Notes: generated from the letters alone by a model not told the origin. A stretch of 64,000 nt of DNA from Pontederia crassipes (GCA_030549335.1 JAUKPH010000018.1:7564001-7628000), one strand, 5' to 3'. Counted from the stretch's first letter, positions 1 through 11,731 are shown. Made by a program: numbers and translations.

Positions 1-821
1 TTTGGACACTCATTCTTATAGTGTCTAACCTTTTTGCATTCAAAGCAAGTCACTTAATTTTTGCTTGATGATCTTCTATTTGAAAAGCCAGCCTTTTTCT
101 TTTGCTTGGCAAATCTAAGATATTTGTCAAGTTTTTTAGCATACAAGGCTAGCTTCTTCTCATCTAGATCTTCATTTTCTTCACTTGTTTCACTTTCATC
201 CATCTTCGCTTTCAACGCCAAGGTCTTCTTTTTGAAAATACTTGTTTTTTCATTTTCCTTGACTCCAATCTCATAAGTCAAGAGTAATCCTATGAGACCA
301 TCAAAATCTAGCTTGTTTAAGTCCTTCTCTTCGATCACCATTCGTTTTGTATGCCACTTGGAAGAGAGAGACCTGAGAAATTTCTTCACCTTTTAAGAGT
401 TAGTTCGTGACTCGCTCAAAGCGGCTAAGCCATTCACAATATCATTAAAACGCACAACCATTTCATTTATATACTCATTTTCATGCATCTTAAAAGAGTC
501 ATATTGATGATTCAAAATATTGTAATGATAAGTTTCCTCCAAATTAGAAACACGATTAAATTTCGTTGCATCTAAAACACAAAAAAGATGAATTTTTGCT
601 TTCCAATTTAATTTCACAAGTAGTCTTTCACTTTCGATGTATTCCAAAGGTGACTTTCCACGCAAATCAAAACCATTTTCAATTATATTCCAAATATCAA
701 TATCAATAGAGCATACATAAGCTTGCATTCTAATTTTCCAATAAGCAAAATTTGACGCATTAAAAAGTGGAAGGCGATTTGTGAATTGACCTTCACCCAA
801 AGTAAAACCATTTGATGCCAT
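1..821 (-). pseudogene. Copia gag with CCHC zinc knuckle, broken by stops
   Basis: The frame opens at the ATG at 821 (M-A-S-N-G-F) and shows the copia Gag core, including a W-K-I-R-M-Q-A-Y block near residue 28 and an H-Y-N-I-L-N segment. A TAA at 393-395 interrupts it. The same frame then resumes with the expected L-R-S-L-S...L-I-G-L-L-L-T-Y-E block. A second TAA (54-56) lies just before a zinc knuckle C-X2-C-X4-H-X4-C (47 down to 6). Frame is kept through both stops, so two point mutations rather than shifts killed it. In a live element this protein would form the RNA-packaging particle. Confidence 0.8.
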
Positions 822-862
822 AGCTCAAAAGATGTTTAAATCTTTAAAACAAGAGCAACAAG

Positions 863-874
863 GCTCTGAAACCA
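863..874 (-). promoter_or_regulatory. Primer-binding site, tRNA-iMet type
   Basis: The minus strand reads TGGTTTCAGAGC two bases inside the LTR end. This is one mismatch from TGGTATCAGAGC, the usual plant site complementary to initiator tRNA-Met. It fixes the element's orientation and LTR boundary. Confidence 0.8.
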
Positions 875-876
875 AT

Positions 877-2149
877 TGAAGGATCGAAAGCACCAAGAGG
901 GGGCCGAGTGAATTGGTGTATAAAAATTTAAAACCGAAAAAAGTCGTAGAAGTAAATTTATAGAGAATGCGATCACAAGCAAATAAAGGATAAGTAAGAA
1001 GAGCAAGAGCAGAGCAAGAGAAAAGAAAGACGCGATATGTTGACGAGGTTCTACCCAACTCCTTGGCCTACGTCCCTGCTCCGACTTCTCAATCTTGGGA
1101 CCGTTGGAGATCCACTAGTCTTCTCTTTTCTTTTAGGGAGAGAATAACCTTTTCTACACCACAATGCCTTCTTCTACGCTCAAGAGGTAAGGCACACCTC
1201 TTCTTACAAGGAGCTCTCAAAATTATCTAAACAAGAATTCCCTCCAATGTTCTCTTCTTACAAATAATGTTCTCACTAAGAAACTAGAAGAGAGAAGGGA
1301 TGATTTGCAACTTTGGCTCAAGAAAAATACTTTGGATTTGAAGGGAGCTCTAGAATGATTTGCCTTGCTTGGATGATCTTCCTTCAATCTTTTTGATCCC
1401 TTTTATGGGCTTCTCTTTAAAATATGGTCATTGTAAAGTAATGCAAAAAGATTGTGCTGTCAGCTTTGAAGCGGTCGACCGTTTTAATATCGGTCCACCG
1501 TTTTGCACAGTAACTAGCCGTTATCCGCTTTGTCGCATCTTCAGCGATCGCCCATTACAGAATCGATCGTCCATTTAATAAAAAATTATATCCATTATTT
1601 TGTCTTTTCTATGCAATTTACCATTGATCGTAGGTCGTACAAGAATTATAGCCGTTCTTGCTTCCATAACAGTCGCCCGAAAGTGCATCGGTCGACCGAT
1701 TTTGAAGTCCAATGCATTCTGTGATTAGCGGTCGATCCAGCTTCCATTTCGGTCGTCCATTATCTTCATTACGGTCGACCGATAATAGATCGGTCGCTCG
1801 TTTTTAGAGTTTGTTCCTTCCTGTGATTAGCGGACGTTCCAGCTTTAATTTCGGTCGTCCATTATCTTCAATAACGGTCGACCGATAATAAATCGATCAC
1901 CCATTTTTTAGAGTTTGTTCCTTTCTGTGATTAGCGGACGTTCCATCTTCTATTTCGGTCGTCCATTATCTTCCATAACGGTCGACCGATTTAATATCGG
2001 TCACCCGTTTTCACAACAGAGAAAAACTTCGACTATTTTTATTCGAAAAATGTTAAACCTATTCACACTATCACTTCAAGCATAATTAGTACATCATCTT
2101 CCTTGTTTGCTATCATCAAAATACATAGAACACATAACAATATTTCTCA
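877..2149 (-). repeat. 5' LTR of the copia element
   Basis: On the plus strand the segment starts TGAAGGATCG and ends TTTCTCA, so in element orientation it has the TG...CA ends of an LTR (TGAGAA...CCTTCA). It directly abuts the primer-binding site. It contains three ~103-bp tandem units and several copies of the palindrome GGTCGACC. The partner LTR is outside the window, so the outer boundary is inferred from the TG/CA ends alone. Confidence 0.75.
1720..2020. repeat. Three ~103-bp tandem units inside the copia LTR
   Basis: The phrase TGTGATTAGCGG recurs at 1720, 1822 and 1926 (periods 102 and 104). Each unit continues through CGGTCGTCCATTATCTTC and a GGTCGACCGAT palindrome. The repeats lie within the LTR and are probably a minisatellite expansion there. 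Confidence 0.85.
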
Positions 2150-3502
2150 ATAGGATAATATGACATGCATGACTTGGACTCAGGGTTAAATTTCAATTCC
2201 ATAGAAAAAGTCTAAAGCAATCACGCCAAGAAAAAAACATCAAGAACATCATTCGTGTTTGTAAAAATGAAACTATCAATCAAAATAAGCGTCCACAATC
2301 TTTTCCTTTACAATAAACATTACAGAAACTGATTAAAGTAGAATAAAAATGTAAAATTACAAGAAAATGCACGTCGTCTCCTCCTAATTCCCACTTCTTC
2401 AATTTCCTCTTGTGACCTTTTAAAATATCACAAGCTTGAAGCATGAAAAGTGTATTTATAGCTTTTAGGGTTCCTCCTTGGGCTCCTGCAAGTTTGAGTC
2501 AGATTAAAAATTGAACTGCGGTCGGATAAAGTTTCTTTTCTGAAAAAGGTTCATTTTCCCCAGATACAACAACAACAACAAAGCCTTATTCCACTAGGTG
2601 GGGTCAGCTACATGGATCATACGACGCCATTCCGCTCTATTAGTAACCAAACCTTATTTACCCCAGTTATGTCATTTTCCCCAGATAATGACATAAAAAT
2701 TGAAACTTATTTAAAACCACTCATAATAGGCTTAGGCAATTCCCTGAAGAGTTTGGTGAAGTTTGAACTTTGTTTGGCATCAAAATTGTACAAAAAATTA
2801 CTCTCTCATGGTCATGTCATCTTTGTTGCGGCCCACGATAGCAGCCTCATCAGTAAGAAATTGTCCTTTCAATTGGTCACGTCATCATGTCACAAGTTGG
2901 GATCGTAGTGATCTTCTTGTTTTGCCCTGTGTCATTGGTGTCAAGGGTCATGACTATGTATTCATCAGACAAATTGTTGCCAGTTGCCACGTCATGGGTC
3001 AGCATTTTAATCATCTTGGGCTTGGGCATGCCAGTTCGTCGTCACCAACATTCATTCACCAACATGTTGCCATGGCACATGATTATGTCATGGCCCGTGA
3101 TAGAGTCAATTTTGGCTGAATTCAAACTCCAATTTTCATGAAATCTCATCAGTGATATTCTACCTCCAACAATTATAAATTTACAAAAACACACCAAAAA
3201 CTAGGTTGACCATTGATTGATTCATGTTGTTGTATGCTCTTTGCAGTAAACTTCTTTCTTTAAAGGAAATCATATTTATTTCCAAAACGGAATAAAAATT
3301 GTGCCTTGGACTTCAAATAATCATATTGACTTTTTTACTTCACATTTTATCTTCAAATGCATCGTGTATATAGATTGTTATTGGACAGTAAATTTAATGA
3401 TGTCCTGACACTGTAAGCATGTATGATGCAATCATGAATGATTTGTATGATCAAGTATGTGGCGAATTACTCCAACTCTGATGGTTTTTCATCTTCTTGA
3501 AG
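2150..3502. other. Intergenic stretch, no gene recognised
   Basis: Apart from a SINE-like tail (2566-2640) no coding pattern is visible. Positions 2800-3110 hold repeated short phrases such as CATGGTCATG, CACGTCAT and CATGGCCCGTGAT, similar in flavour to 37640-38120. The open frames here have no recognisable domain. Confidence 0.5.
2566..2640 (-). repeat. Au-SINE-like 3' end
   Basis: The plus strand shows (ACA)n followed by AAGCCTTATTCCACTAGGTGGGGTCAGCTACATGGATC in segments. On the minus strand this is the block GCC-GACCCCACCTAGTGGGAT followed by a TTG-rich tail, as in Au-type plant SINEs. A second near-identical copy lies at 63144-63214. The 5' tRNA-like part was not recognised, so full length is unknown. 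Confidence 0.55.
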
Positions 3503-4317
3503 GTGTTGGTATATGATTTTCAGCCACAAGACCCAGAAAATTTTTATGCAGTATTTGCAGTTCTATCTCAAAGGCAGATGCCTGGTAGGTGTAGGACTGC
3601 TTGAGATAAGATGCTTGTGATGATACAAAGAATTCCCTACTTTGCACTGCCTTCATGTTATGAATTACACAAAGGATCACAAATCTTACCTCCAGTTTGT
3701 CATTGTCCTTCTTATCTCACATGCATTTTTTCTATCTTCAGGAGTTGTTCGGAAAAGAACATTGCGAAGAGTACCTAGCAGTAGGTGTTGGCTAGCTGGA
3801 TTTTCTTATGCCAATGGAACTGATGTGGCTAACAAATTCATTGCAGACTGGCCAACCAATTTGATTGTTGGTAAACACGACTGCCGCCATTTCACAAATG
3901 GTAACATCTCAACCATAATGAACTAGTTAGGACGAAGGCATAAACCGTGACTAAAGGGGTGAATAAAATGCTCTTCATAACTATTGCCAAATTTGTCAGG
4001 CTAGAAGTTCAGATGTGATAATTGAATCATTTTTCTGTCAGATACTTCAAAGGCTAACTAATAAAGAAGATATTGTATGACTTGTTAATTGGATTTAAAG
4101 TGTCATTCAATTTGAGATCATTTGATAGATATGCCATTGTTTTATAACTATTTATATTTTGTCCTACTATTATATGTTCTTAATAGGTTTGGCAATAGTT
4201 ATTATGATTGACTTTCTGATGAGCCAAAGTTTCTTTTTCTTATTTGAAGGATTGGTTGAATGCTTGACTGGAGAAAAATGCATTCTTGATCGTCTCAGAG
4301 TGATGACCACTACCTGA
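3503..4317 (+). CDS. Last three exons of a conserved gene of unknown function
   Basis: Exons at 3503-3584, 3742-3900 and 4250-4317 join cleanly. Both introns are phase 1, start GTAGGT and GTAACA, end CAG and AAG, and split a Gly codon (P-G-V-V and N-G-L-V). The joined frame reads through V-Y-D-F-Q-P-Q-D-P-E-N, then R-C-W-L-A-G-F, then H-D-C-R-H-F-T-N-G, then L-V-E-C-L-T-G-E-K and stops at TGA 4315-4317. Two independent introns that preserve frame argue strongly for a real gene. I do not recognise the family and assign no function. No upstream exon or start codon was found between 2150 and 3502, so it is either 5'-truncated or has a distant first exon. Confidence 0.6.
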
Positions 4318-6511
4318 GTCTCTCTTCATGGGCACATAAAACATTGGTAATTCTAAATCACAAATTTCAATAATTTTCTATTGTGGTCATGATTTCCTTG
4401 TATAACGTGTGCAGCAACAGATTGCTTCATGATAGGAATAGTGCTAATGTATCATAGGTGTATATATTTGTATTACATCTTGGTGCTAGTGCAATATTTT
4501 GGCTTGAGCACAAGAGTATGACATGTAACGGAAGCTTTTTTGCAAAGCAGTACATGTGAAATTAAAGGTTTTACACGTGAGCCACCTTACAAGTGGCGTT
4601 TACATGGATTTTTTTTTCTTTATTTTTTCCTTCCAACTCCAAGAAAAGAGGGGAAAACTGCATGAGTTGGATACTGAGTTTCTAATCTCTATGACTATGA
4701 GCGATCTATCTTTCAGTCATTCTAAAAAAAAGTTTTATCTTTTTTGTCACTTCAGTCATTCTTTGAAGTCAATAATAAATTATGGGACTGGCTTCTATAA
4801 AAAAAGTGCAGGGTAGCTCTCAATCGCAGCATGTTAGAACACTTTCATACTACTACCTATCCTGAAAAATGTTGGAACACCATTCTTCTTTTTTGCCTAC
4901 ATCTGGCAACAGAGAATCTCCTTGTTGACATGATTAAATAGCACATTCCACTAACCGAATCATGATTATCCTTTCCCTTGTATTGTTGTTTGTTCAGGAC
5001 CACTGGGGGCCGGTCACCAGCTATCATGCCCACCAGTTCAGCACTATTCCTTCACATTTTAATATATATAGATTTTGGATTTAGCATGCAACTACAGACA
5101 AATCAATGATTTGCAGCACCTCATTCTCATTTCACACGGTGTGTTTTTTTTTTCTTGGTCACCAATTATTTGTAGTGTACATACATTTTGATCACATTCG
5201 AACCCAAAGCACTTTTTGAGACCATACAAACTTATTGTCACATAAGAGAGTCAAAATTGAATTTTATCTTTCAGCATGAAAAAAAAAAGAATAAACCACA
5301 GGCTTTAGGATTACTTGAGACATGATTGCTTTGTGGTGATACAAAAAGTTTCCTAGTTGTATATGTAATTTGCCATGTGCCCTAATGCGATTATTTGTCA
5401 TTAGACCAGGTTGACTCGGGGCCAAGAATTGGACGTCCCAAATCAATTGAGCACAACTCCATGGTCACGATTCGTTAAGTTAAATTGTATTTAGTTTAAT
5501 TTAGCACATAATATTAGATTTATATATATATATATAATTCTAAATAGCTAGTACATATTTAAGATTGACGACCATGATTATCTTTGGCATTTTGTCAATA
5601 AAAATGACACCATTTTTTTCAAATAATTTATAATATAATCCATATGTTATTATTCGCTTAGCGCCGTCCGATCTATGCGTGCACAAGATTTGCGTGCATA
5701 TATTTTGTGCGTGCACAAATCCGATGGTGGGTGTGGAGAGATGCAACTCGAGTTGCGACGCTGCACACTCTTTTTCTCCAAATCCATATGCTCATTTTTG
5801 ACATCTTGAATATGCACGGGACAAATTTGGCTTGGTTGTGAACCCAATTTTGCTTAGCCAGAGGTGGACCCAAATTTTTTTTTGAACTTGACCTAGGCGT
5901 TAACCTGGATTTTACTAGGTTTTCAATGAAGTGATTGAGTCTTTACCTGGATACAATCTGAGTCACGAGAATTTCATGAAATGGTAGGGATTATCAAGCC
6001 CGTGACCGGACTTAAATATACTTAATTACTATGTCATGCATGTAAAATTATTGCTATTTAAATGGTTGTGTTTAGCACATGAAATTTTCTAGAATTGGAT
6101 TAAATCATAAGATATTAAAATTCATATTAAGATTTATTGAAATGTAGCCAATAAATTTTTAACATGTGATCGATATTGCAAGATCATAAGATCTTAAAAT
6201 GGAGATCTTAAGAATCTTTAAGTTCTGTACACTATAAAGCTAGTCAAAACATTTGTCAACATGAAAAGTCTAAAAACATGTAGCAATCGTAAAAAAACAA
6301 AGAAAGATGACGAAGTGAACATGTCTTATTAGATTTGACATGAATAGTAAATTATAAAAAAGTGGCTAAAAAAAATTATAAAAAAGTGAAGAATCTAACT
6401 CTATCATAAATCAAGACGTCTTGGGTTCAATTATCAATAATGAGAATTACATGTTCTTTTGTTTTTATATTACATCTTTTATTAAAGATTGAACCTCCAG
6501 TAAAGTGTAAT
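4318..6511. other. Intergenic stretch, no gene recognised
   Basis: This is AT-rich DNA with a short (TA)n run at 5521-5536. A roughly 45-bp stretch at 5310-5355 resembles intron sequence at 3596-3640 (shared GATACAAA and TTCC phrases), possibly a trace of local duplication. No domain-bearing frame was seen on either strand. Confidence 0.5.
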
Positions 6512-9049
6512 TGCAACGACCCGGAATTTTAAAAAATAAATAAAAGATATTTTATTAATTAAATATATTTGAAAATTCTTATTGTAATAATTTGTAATTA
6601 TTTAATTTTAAAAATAAGAGAAATTAAAGAACAAGTTGAAAAGATACGGTTTGAGAAGAGGAGAAATTGTTATCGATATAATTATGGGATTATTAATTAA
6701 ATTTAAGAGTTTATGGGATGATTAATTAATGATGGACGGTTAGGGTTAACTTAAGATGAGTCTAAGGTCCAATAGAAGTTAAAACTTTAATCTACAACTA
6801 TAAATAGACATTAAAAGGTGACTGGTAACTCTCTTCAGCCAAACAAAATTTATATACCATGAGCTCCACTTTCTTCTTCGTTTGCATGCGAATCGAGATA
6901 TTCCAGAGAGCACTCGACGGCTAGTTTCAAATCCATCATATAGGAGAGCGACTTTCAAGTGGTGGCCATGAGTTTGGACGCCGATCAAAGTTTGGCATTC
7001 ATGTATATTCTAGTAGACAGAATCCTAGTTGATTTTTCAATCAACTTGAGGTACGTAGGGAGAGATTCCCATGACATTGGTTTTTCGAGACACGGAACCC
7101 TGTCCTCATCTCCTTTATATGGAGATTACATTAATATAGATTTTGCATTGGATATTGTATGGCATAGATATGACAGTAAAAAATTATGTCGAAAACACGA
7201 TTTTTCGATGGTTCCGACGGTGACAGAACCTGGCTCGTGTTCTAACATGCTCGACCCGGGTTTTGAAGAACCTAGTGTGAGACGAAATAAGGATCATACC
7301 AAGTTCATAGAACCTAGGACCCAGCTCACTCCGTCTGGGTTTGCCTTGGTCGAGACATATCGGACGTTCCCCGAACATAGCCTGAGTTCCACCCGACATG
7401 AGCCGGGTTATGGGGCAGCAAATCTTTTTATGAATATTTTATAATTGGATTATTACTATGATTGATTGTTCTTGATCATCTGATTATCATATATGATCAT
7501 ATTGTTATCGTATCTAACCATGTTATTTTTACATATTTGATTATAGTATGATCATACATGACTTTGTTATCACCATATCCTATTGTTAGCATATTCAATT
7601 ATGTTATTAATTTTAATTGATATAATAATTATCTTCTGATGGATCTTATTTAACCTAAACAAATTGTTAAAGATAGATGTTATAGGTAAACAAGATAAAA
7701 GTTGAAAGCTATTAGGTCTCCATGTTTTCTGATTGCTTCTAAACCCCTTGGGCTATATTGTTATTGAATTGAATGAGATAGATAGTGTACTTAAAGGTTT
7801 GATACGTCATCTTTTAGAGAAGTAATGACTCTCCTATGTTTGGCCATGGTCTCTCGTCATTCACAAATCATTGTTAGCGCTATTATTATTGGTTGACTTA
7901 TCGTGGGTTGGTATCTTCCATTGACCTGCATGAAAGTGGCATGGAACTTTCTTTAATTGATCGAGTGCTCTCTATTGTATTGGATAATTTCGAACATTTA
8001 TAATTGAATTGGAATTGAATTGAATGGTATAAATTATGGTCATTTGGATATTGGCATTGGTTGGCAATCTTTATTTCTCTATTGAATTAAATTGAATTGT
8101 TGTTGGTCAATGACCATTGATTATTGAAATTGAAAATTATTAATTAAACAGTGTCATAATGATCAGGTTATTGCTAAATTATTAAGTGCTAATCATCATC
8201 ATTATGGATTGGTCTTTTGATCTTAGCCTGATACATCACATTGATTTATTGCTCTATTGATATATTGATTTATAGTTATATTGATCCATAGTCTAATTGA
8301 CTTATTGATTATGACATTGTATTGTTCTATTGATCCATTGTTATCTTGATCCATTGATTATCATGTTGCTCTTTCTAATGGCTTAAGCTTTTAGGAAAAA
8401 TGATTAGCACATCAAATTTAACATGGTATCAAAGTTAGAGGTCAAGAGTTCAAACCACGTTAAGCTCTTATTAAAAAGTAATTTTCCCCTTAATTGTTGT
8501 CCACATGATGGGCTAGATTAAATCAAAATTGTCACCGGCCTATGTGTGAGGGGGAGTATTAAGAATATAAAATCATTGATGTTGCTTTTTTTTAGTAGTT
8601 TAAGCTTTTAGGAAAATGCACATCAAATTTAACAATTTCATTTGCTCAATTGATTTATTGATCCTATCTTGAGCATTATTAATTATCATTTACTAATCAT
8701 TATGTACTCAATATTTTTATACTTATGAATTTTTCATGTACTTGGATTCGTGCATGTGAGAGAGCTGGCATAGAGGATGGTCTTGTAGATTTCATGACTT
8801 AGTGATAGATGGATATTGCAAATGGTTATAAATTGAGTCTGCTAGAGCTATCTAGTTTTATTATTCCGCACTTTTAGTATTGTGGAGTTATGAATGTTCC
8901 AACTCCTTTGGATATTGTAGTATTTACTATTATTGAGATATTTTCCGCATTTATAGATTATATTTATGAAAAATTATTTTATAAAAAATTATGTAGCATT
9001 TTGGGATGACTCTGAGCACATGAAAGTCACGTAGTTGTCAGTCGTTGCA
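6512..9049. mobile_element. Solo LTR candidate (2.54 kb)
   Basis: The segment starts TGCAACGACCCGG and ends CAGTCGTTGCA, with TG...CA ends. Flanking bases GTAAT (6507-6511) and ATAAT (9050-9054) form a 4-of-5 target-site duplication. No protein domains occur inside; the 161-codon frame at 6959-7444 has no recognisable motif. A TATAAATA at about 6801 suggests plus orientation. The low-complexity TTGAT-rich part (7440-8340) resembles 15300-16800, so the two are distant relatives. It most likely arose by recombination between LTRs of a Ty3/gypsy element. Confidence 0.65.
8346..8634 (+). mobile_element. TRIM (miniature LTR retrotransposon)
   Basis: Two ~78-bp direct repeats share TTAAGCTTTTAGGAAAA and CACATCAAATTTAACA (left ~8346-8423, right 8557-8634). 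Directly after the left repeat comes TGGTATCAAAGT (8424-8435), a primer-binding site two bases from the iMet type. Directly before the right repeat comes the polypurine tract GAGGGGGAG (8548-8556). Only about 130 bp separate the repeats and nothing is coded. This is the full layout of a terminal-repeat retrotransposon in miniature, nested in the solo LTR. The outer left boundary is approximate. Confidence 0.8.
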
Positions 9050-9054
9050 ATAAT

Positions 9055-9893
9055 AGCTCTTAATATTTGGAAAAGGGAAAGCTAAAATAGAGTGTGTTGC
9101 ACACTTCTGCAAAATATATGAGTTTTGTATATTTTGACTCTTTAAAGCAAAGTGAAAGTTTATTATTTAATTATTCATGTAGTGCGTATACATCTCAATT
9201 CGAAAATCATCCTAAAAGCTAATATTATTTAGGATATTTTTAGTTGTTTAACACATTCATCATACATATCAATTTAATAATAAACAATGTGAGACTCAAC
9301 AATTTCAAAAAGTTTTTGATCTAATAATAAAACATAAAATAGTATTATCTTTCTCAGTGGTTAAAAAGTTTAATGATAAACTTTAAACCACAAATGACTC
9401 AATGTTCTTTAACTATGACATCAACTTCAAACATGTGCAATTTCTTCGTCATGTGTTTGAACAGTTATCCTTATTTTTTTTCACCTCCAGATCTAGAGTG
9501 CAAGATTTCTAATTAAAATATATAAAGGTCATGCATGTCATGTCTTATAATCTTGATACTACATCTACACGATACACATTTGACATTATAAAATCATAAT
9601 CATGCATACCATGAACTATTTTGTAACCCTTACATATCATAACAATAAGCATTCTATTCATAATACGATACAAATAAAATTTGCATCTATTCATTATATC
9701 CATCATAACAACAATAATAGATATACTCACATGGCTCATTATCATCATGCATTCTTAATCTATGAGAGAACATAACATTCGTAGCATAACATCATGCTCA
9801 TAGAATTCATAACATTTTCATCATACCTAAACATTCTCTTCTGCATATCATTCTTTCTTTACTTTATTACATAACATTTTAAGTGGTTTCTTT
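9055..9893. repeat. Fragment of an old gypsy LTR (family B), left piece
   Basis: Positions 9280-9890 align by eye with 21970-22545. Shared phrases include GACTCAATGTTCTTTAACTAT, CATGCATGTCATGTC and GACATTATAAAATCATAAT. The match stops exactly where the CACTA end begins at 9894, and related sequence resumes at 16807, so this LTR was split by later insertions. Confidence 0.65.
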
Positions 9894-10546
9894 CACTACA
9901 AGAAAATAATCGATTAGTGACGCAGCAATATAAACTCTAATGCATCACTAAATCGGCGCTGAAGACAATAGCGACGCATTAGCGTCAACTTCACGACATA
10001 GGTTGGTGACGCTAATATTTGATTGCTAATAGCGTCGACAACGCGCCCACGGGTTTGTCGATGCTATTACCATCGAATAGTGGCGCTAATGAGACGTTAT
10101 AATGACACGAAAAGTATCATCGTGGAGTGCTTATATGTGTCGCTACTCTGACTCTAAAGCGACACTGAAGTTGTCGACGCTCATCCGATGCCGTGTTGGC
10201 GCTACGTTGCGATGCGAAACTAGCGCTAATATGGCGTTACAACTCAGTTTTCCTACATCGCTAATATGGCGCTAATGTGGCGCTAATTATTGAGATGCCA
10301 TAGCGATGATAGGGAGACGCTAAGAACAATATGTTCATTCAACAGAATGGATTGTCGCCTTGCTCATTCGACCATTAAATTACATTACAATGGCGCTCCA
10401 TTCGTTGATTGCTATGTTTTTACATTATAGTTGAAGCACCATCAAATTACATTACATCATATATACATTTTCATTATATCAAATTACATTACATCACATA
10501 CATTTCCATTACATCAAATTACATCTATCACAATTAGATGTTCTAA

Positions 10547-10994
10547 TTACATCAAATTACAATTGAGGGCCTCCTCGTCATACCCATCACCGCCATGAGC
10601 CCCATCGCCCCGGCCAGCTGCATTCACCGACGTTCCTAAGTCCATGATGACCCCTCTATTCCCCGTCGTCGAATCCAGCTGGAGGTCTGAGGCTGAGACC
10701 CCGGAGACGCGCATCCCGCCCATGCTCTCTATCGTGAGATCCACATAGTAGAAGGTCTCCACCTTGGGCTTCCGTGCCATGGGGTTGTACACCACCGCAC
10801 TAGATCTCGGCACGACCGAGTCTCCGAACACCACATATGACAACCGATTCAACGCGTTGATTGAGGTGGGTCGACCAGGCACTAGGAGAAGCGACGTCTG
10901 AACTGCTGTCCATCTTGAGAGGGGAACAATGGCGAAGGTGTTGGGGCAGCGATGGTGGTGGCAGTTGTCGTCGTCGGAGCAGAGGTTGAGATAG

Positions 10995-11029
<35 letters not shown>

Positions 11030-11086
11030 CAGAAAATTGGATTGTGTGAGAGAGAAAACAGGGAATGGATTAAAAGGGCCGAACAT
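10547..11086 (-). pseudogene. Captured fragment of a pepsin-like aspartic protease gene
   Basis: This is a 179-codon open frame on the minus strand inside the CACTA-like element. Residues ~68-155 match the C-terminal half of plant nepenthesin/ASPG1-type aspartic proteases: V-V-F-G-D-S, then V-E-T-F-Y-Y-V-D-L, V-S-A-S-D-L-Q-L-D, T-G-N-R-G-V-I and D-L-G-T-S-V. The family's second catalytic motif is normally D-S/T-G-T, so the Ser-to-Leu change predicts loss of activity. The first catalytic lobe, signal peptide and most of the C-terminus are absent. The N-terminal ~60 codons run through a GATA/GA microsatellite and look like former noncoding sequence. Family identity comes from recognised motifs; capture by the transposon is inferred from position. 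Confidence 0.75.
10990..11027. repeat. (GATA)n/(GA)n microsatellite
   Basis: About six ATAG units are followed by a GA run, at the 5' side of the antisense protease-like frame. Confidence 0.95.
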
Positions 11087-11504
11087 GGGTGGGCGGTGAA
11101 CACGAATCGTAAGATCAAAACAAAATGACGGTTAGGATTCATTCTTCGACGAGCACATGGATCGCGAATTAGCGACACAAATGTTGCGACGCCACTGCAT
11201 CGCTAATGTGCCACCATGTTAATTCGACTCCGATAGATAGGTAATTATAAAATATGCTAAATAGCGCCGCACATTAGCGACTCCAACATTACGATGCTAA
11301 AGGAGAACATCGCGTCTCATTGGCGTCACCAATGTGCGACGCTAAACTAGCGTCACAAGAAGGCGACACTATTGTGACACAAATATACAAGGCGCAATAG
11401 TGGTGTCGCAATTATGTGACGCTATTATGACGCGACCATGTCGATAACAATGTTGCATCGCTATTGCGATGCTGAGGTGGTGCCAACTTTATTAACAATA
11501 AATT

Positions 11505-11689
11505 GTGTATATGCTTATGTATATTTATATTTATGTATATGTATATTATATGTATATGTTTATTTATATGTATATGTATATGTATATATTATGTGTATGC
11601 ATATATGTATATGTAATATATATGTATATGTATATATGTATGTATATGCATATATGTATATGTAATATATGTGTATATGTATATGCTAC

Positions 11690-11731
<42 letters not shown>

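Larger units (their letters stand above)
1..2149 (-). mobile_element. 5' part of a Ty1/copia retrotransposon (runs off left edge)
   Basis: Reading the minus strand from 2149 leftward gives, in order, an LTR (2149-877), a primer-binding site (874-863), and a gag reading frame from the ATG at 821 into a CCHC zinc knuckle ending near position 6. This is the normal 5' order of a copia element, so pol and the second LTR should lie left of the window. Gag carries in-frame stops, so this copy cannot make an intact Gag. Superfamily assignment rests on the gag pattern and is firm. The finer lineage was not determined. Confidence 0.85.
9894..11480. mobile_element. CACTA-like DNA element with captured gene fragment (right end not found)
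   Basis: The left end reads CACTACAAGAAAATAATCG, the classic CACTA terminal sequence, preceded by TTT. Both flanks of the element (9915-10330 and 11160-11480) are packed with short subterminal motifs in both orientations, such as GCGACGC, TAGCGTC and GGCGCTAA, as expected of En/Spm-type transposons. No transposase is visible, so it is non-autonomous. The expected mirror end TTTTCTTGTAGTG was not found. The element gives way to a microsatellite after about 11480, suggesting right-end loss. Confidence 0.7.

Noticed and set aside
1720-2020. Regularly spaced palindromic repeats resembling a CRISPR array
   Set aside because: Whole ~103-bp units repeat, without unique spacers, inside a plant LTR.
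3642-3926. 94-codon frame starting at an ATG at 3642
   Set aside because: Its first third lies in an intron. The true coding part is the exon 3742-3900 joined to its neighbours.
6959-7444. 161-codon open frame on the plus strand
   Set aside because: It lies inside a solo LTR with TG/CA ends and target duplication and shows no domain or intron signal. Likely chance.
8424-8435. tRNA-like sequence TGGTATCAAAGT
   Set aside because: It is the primer-binding site of the TRIM. No cloverleaf gene surrounds it.
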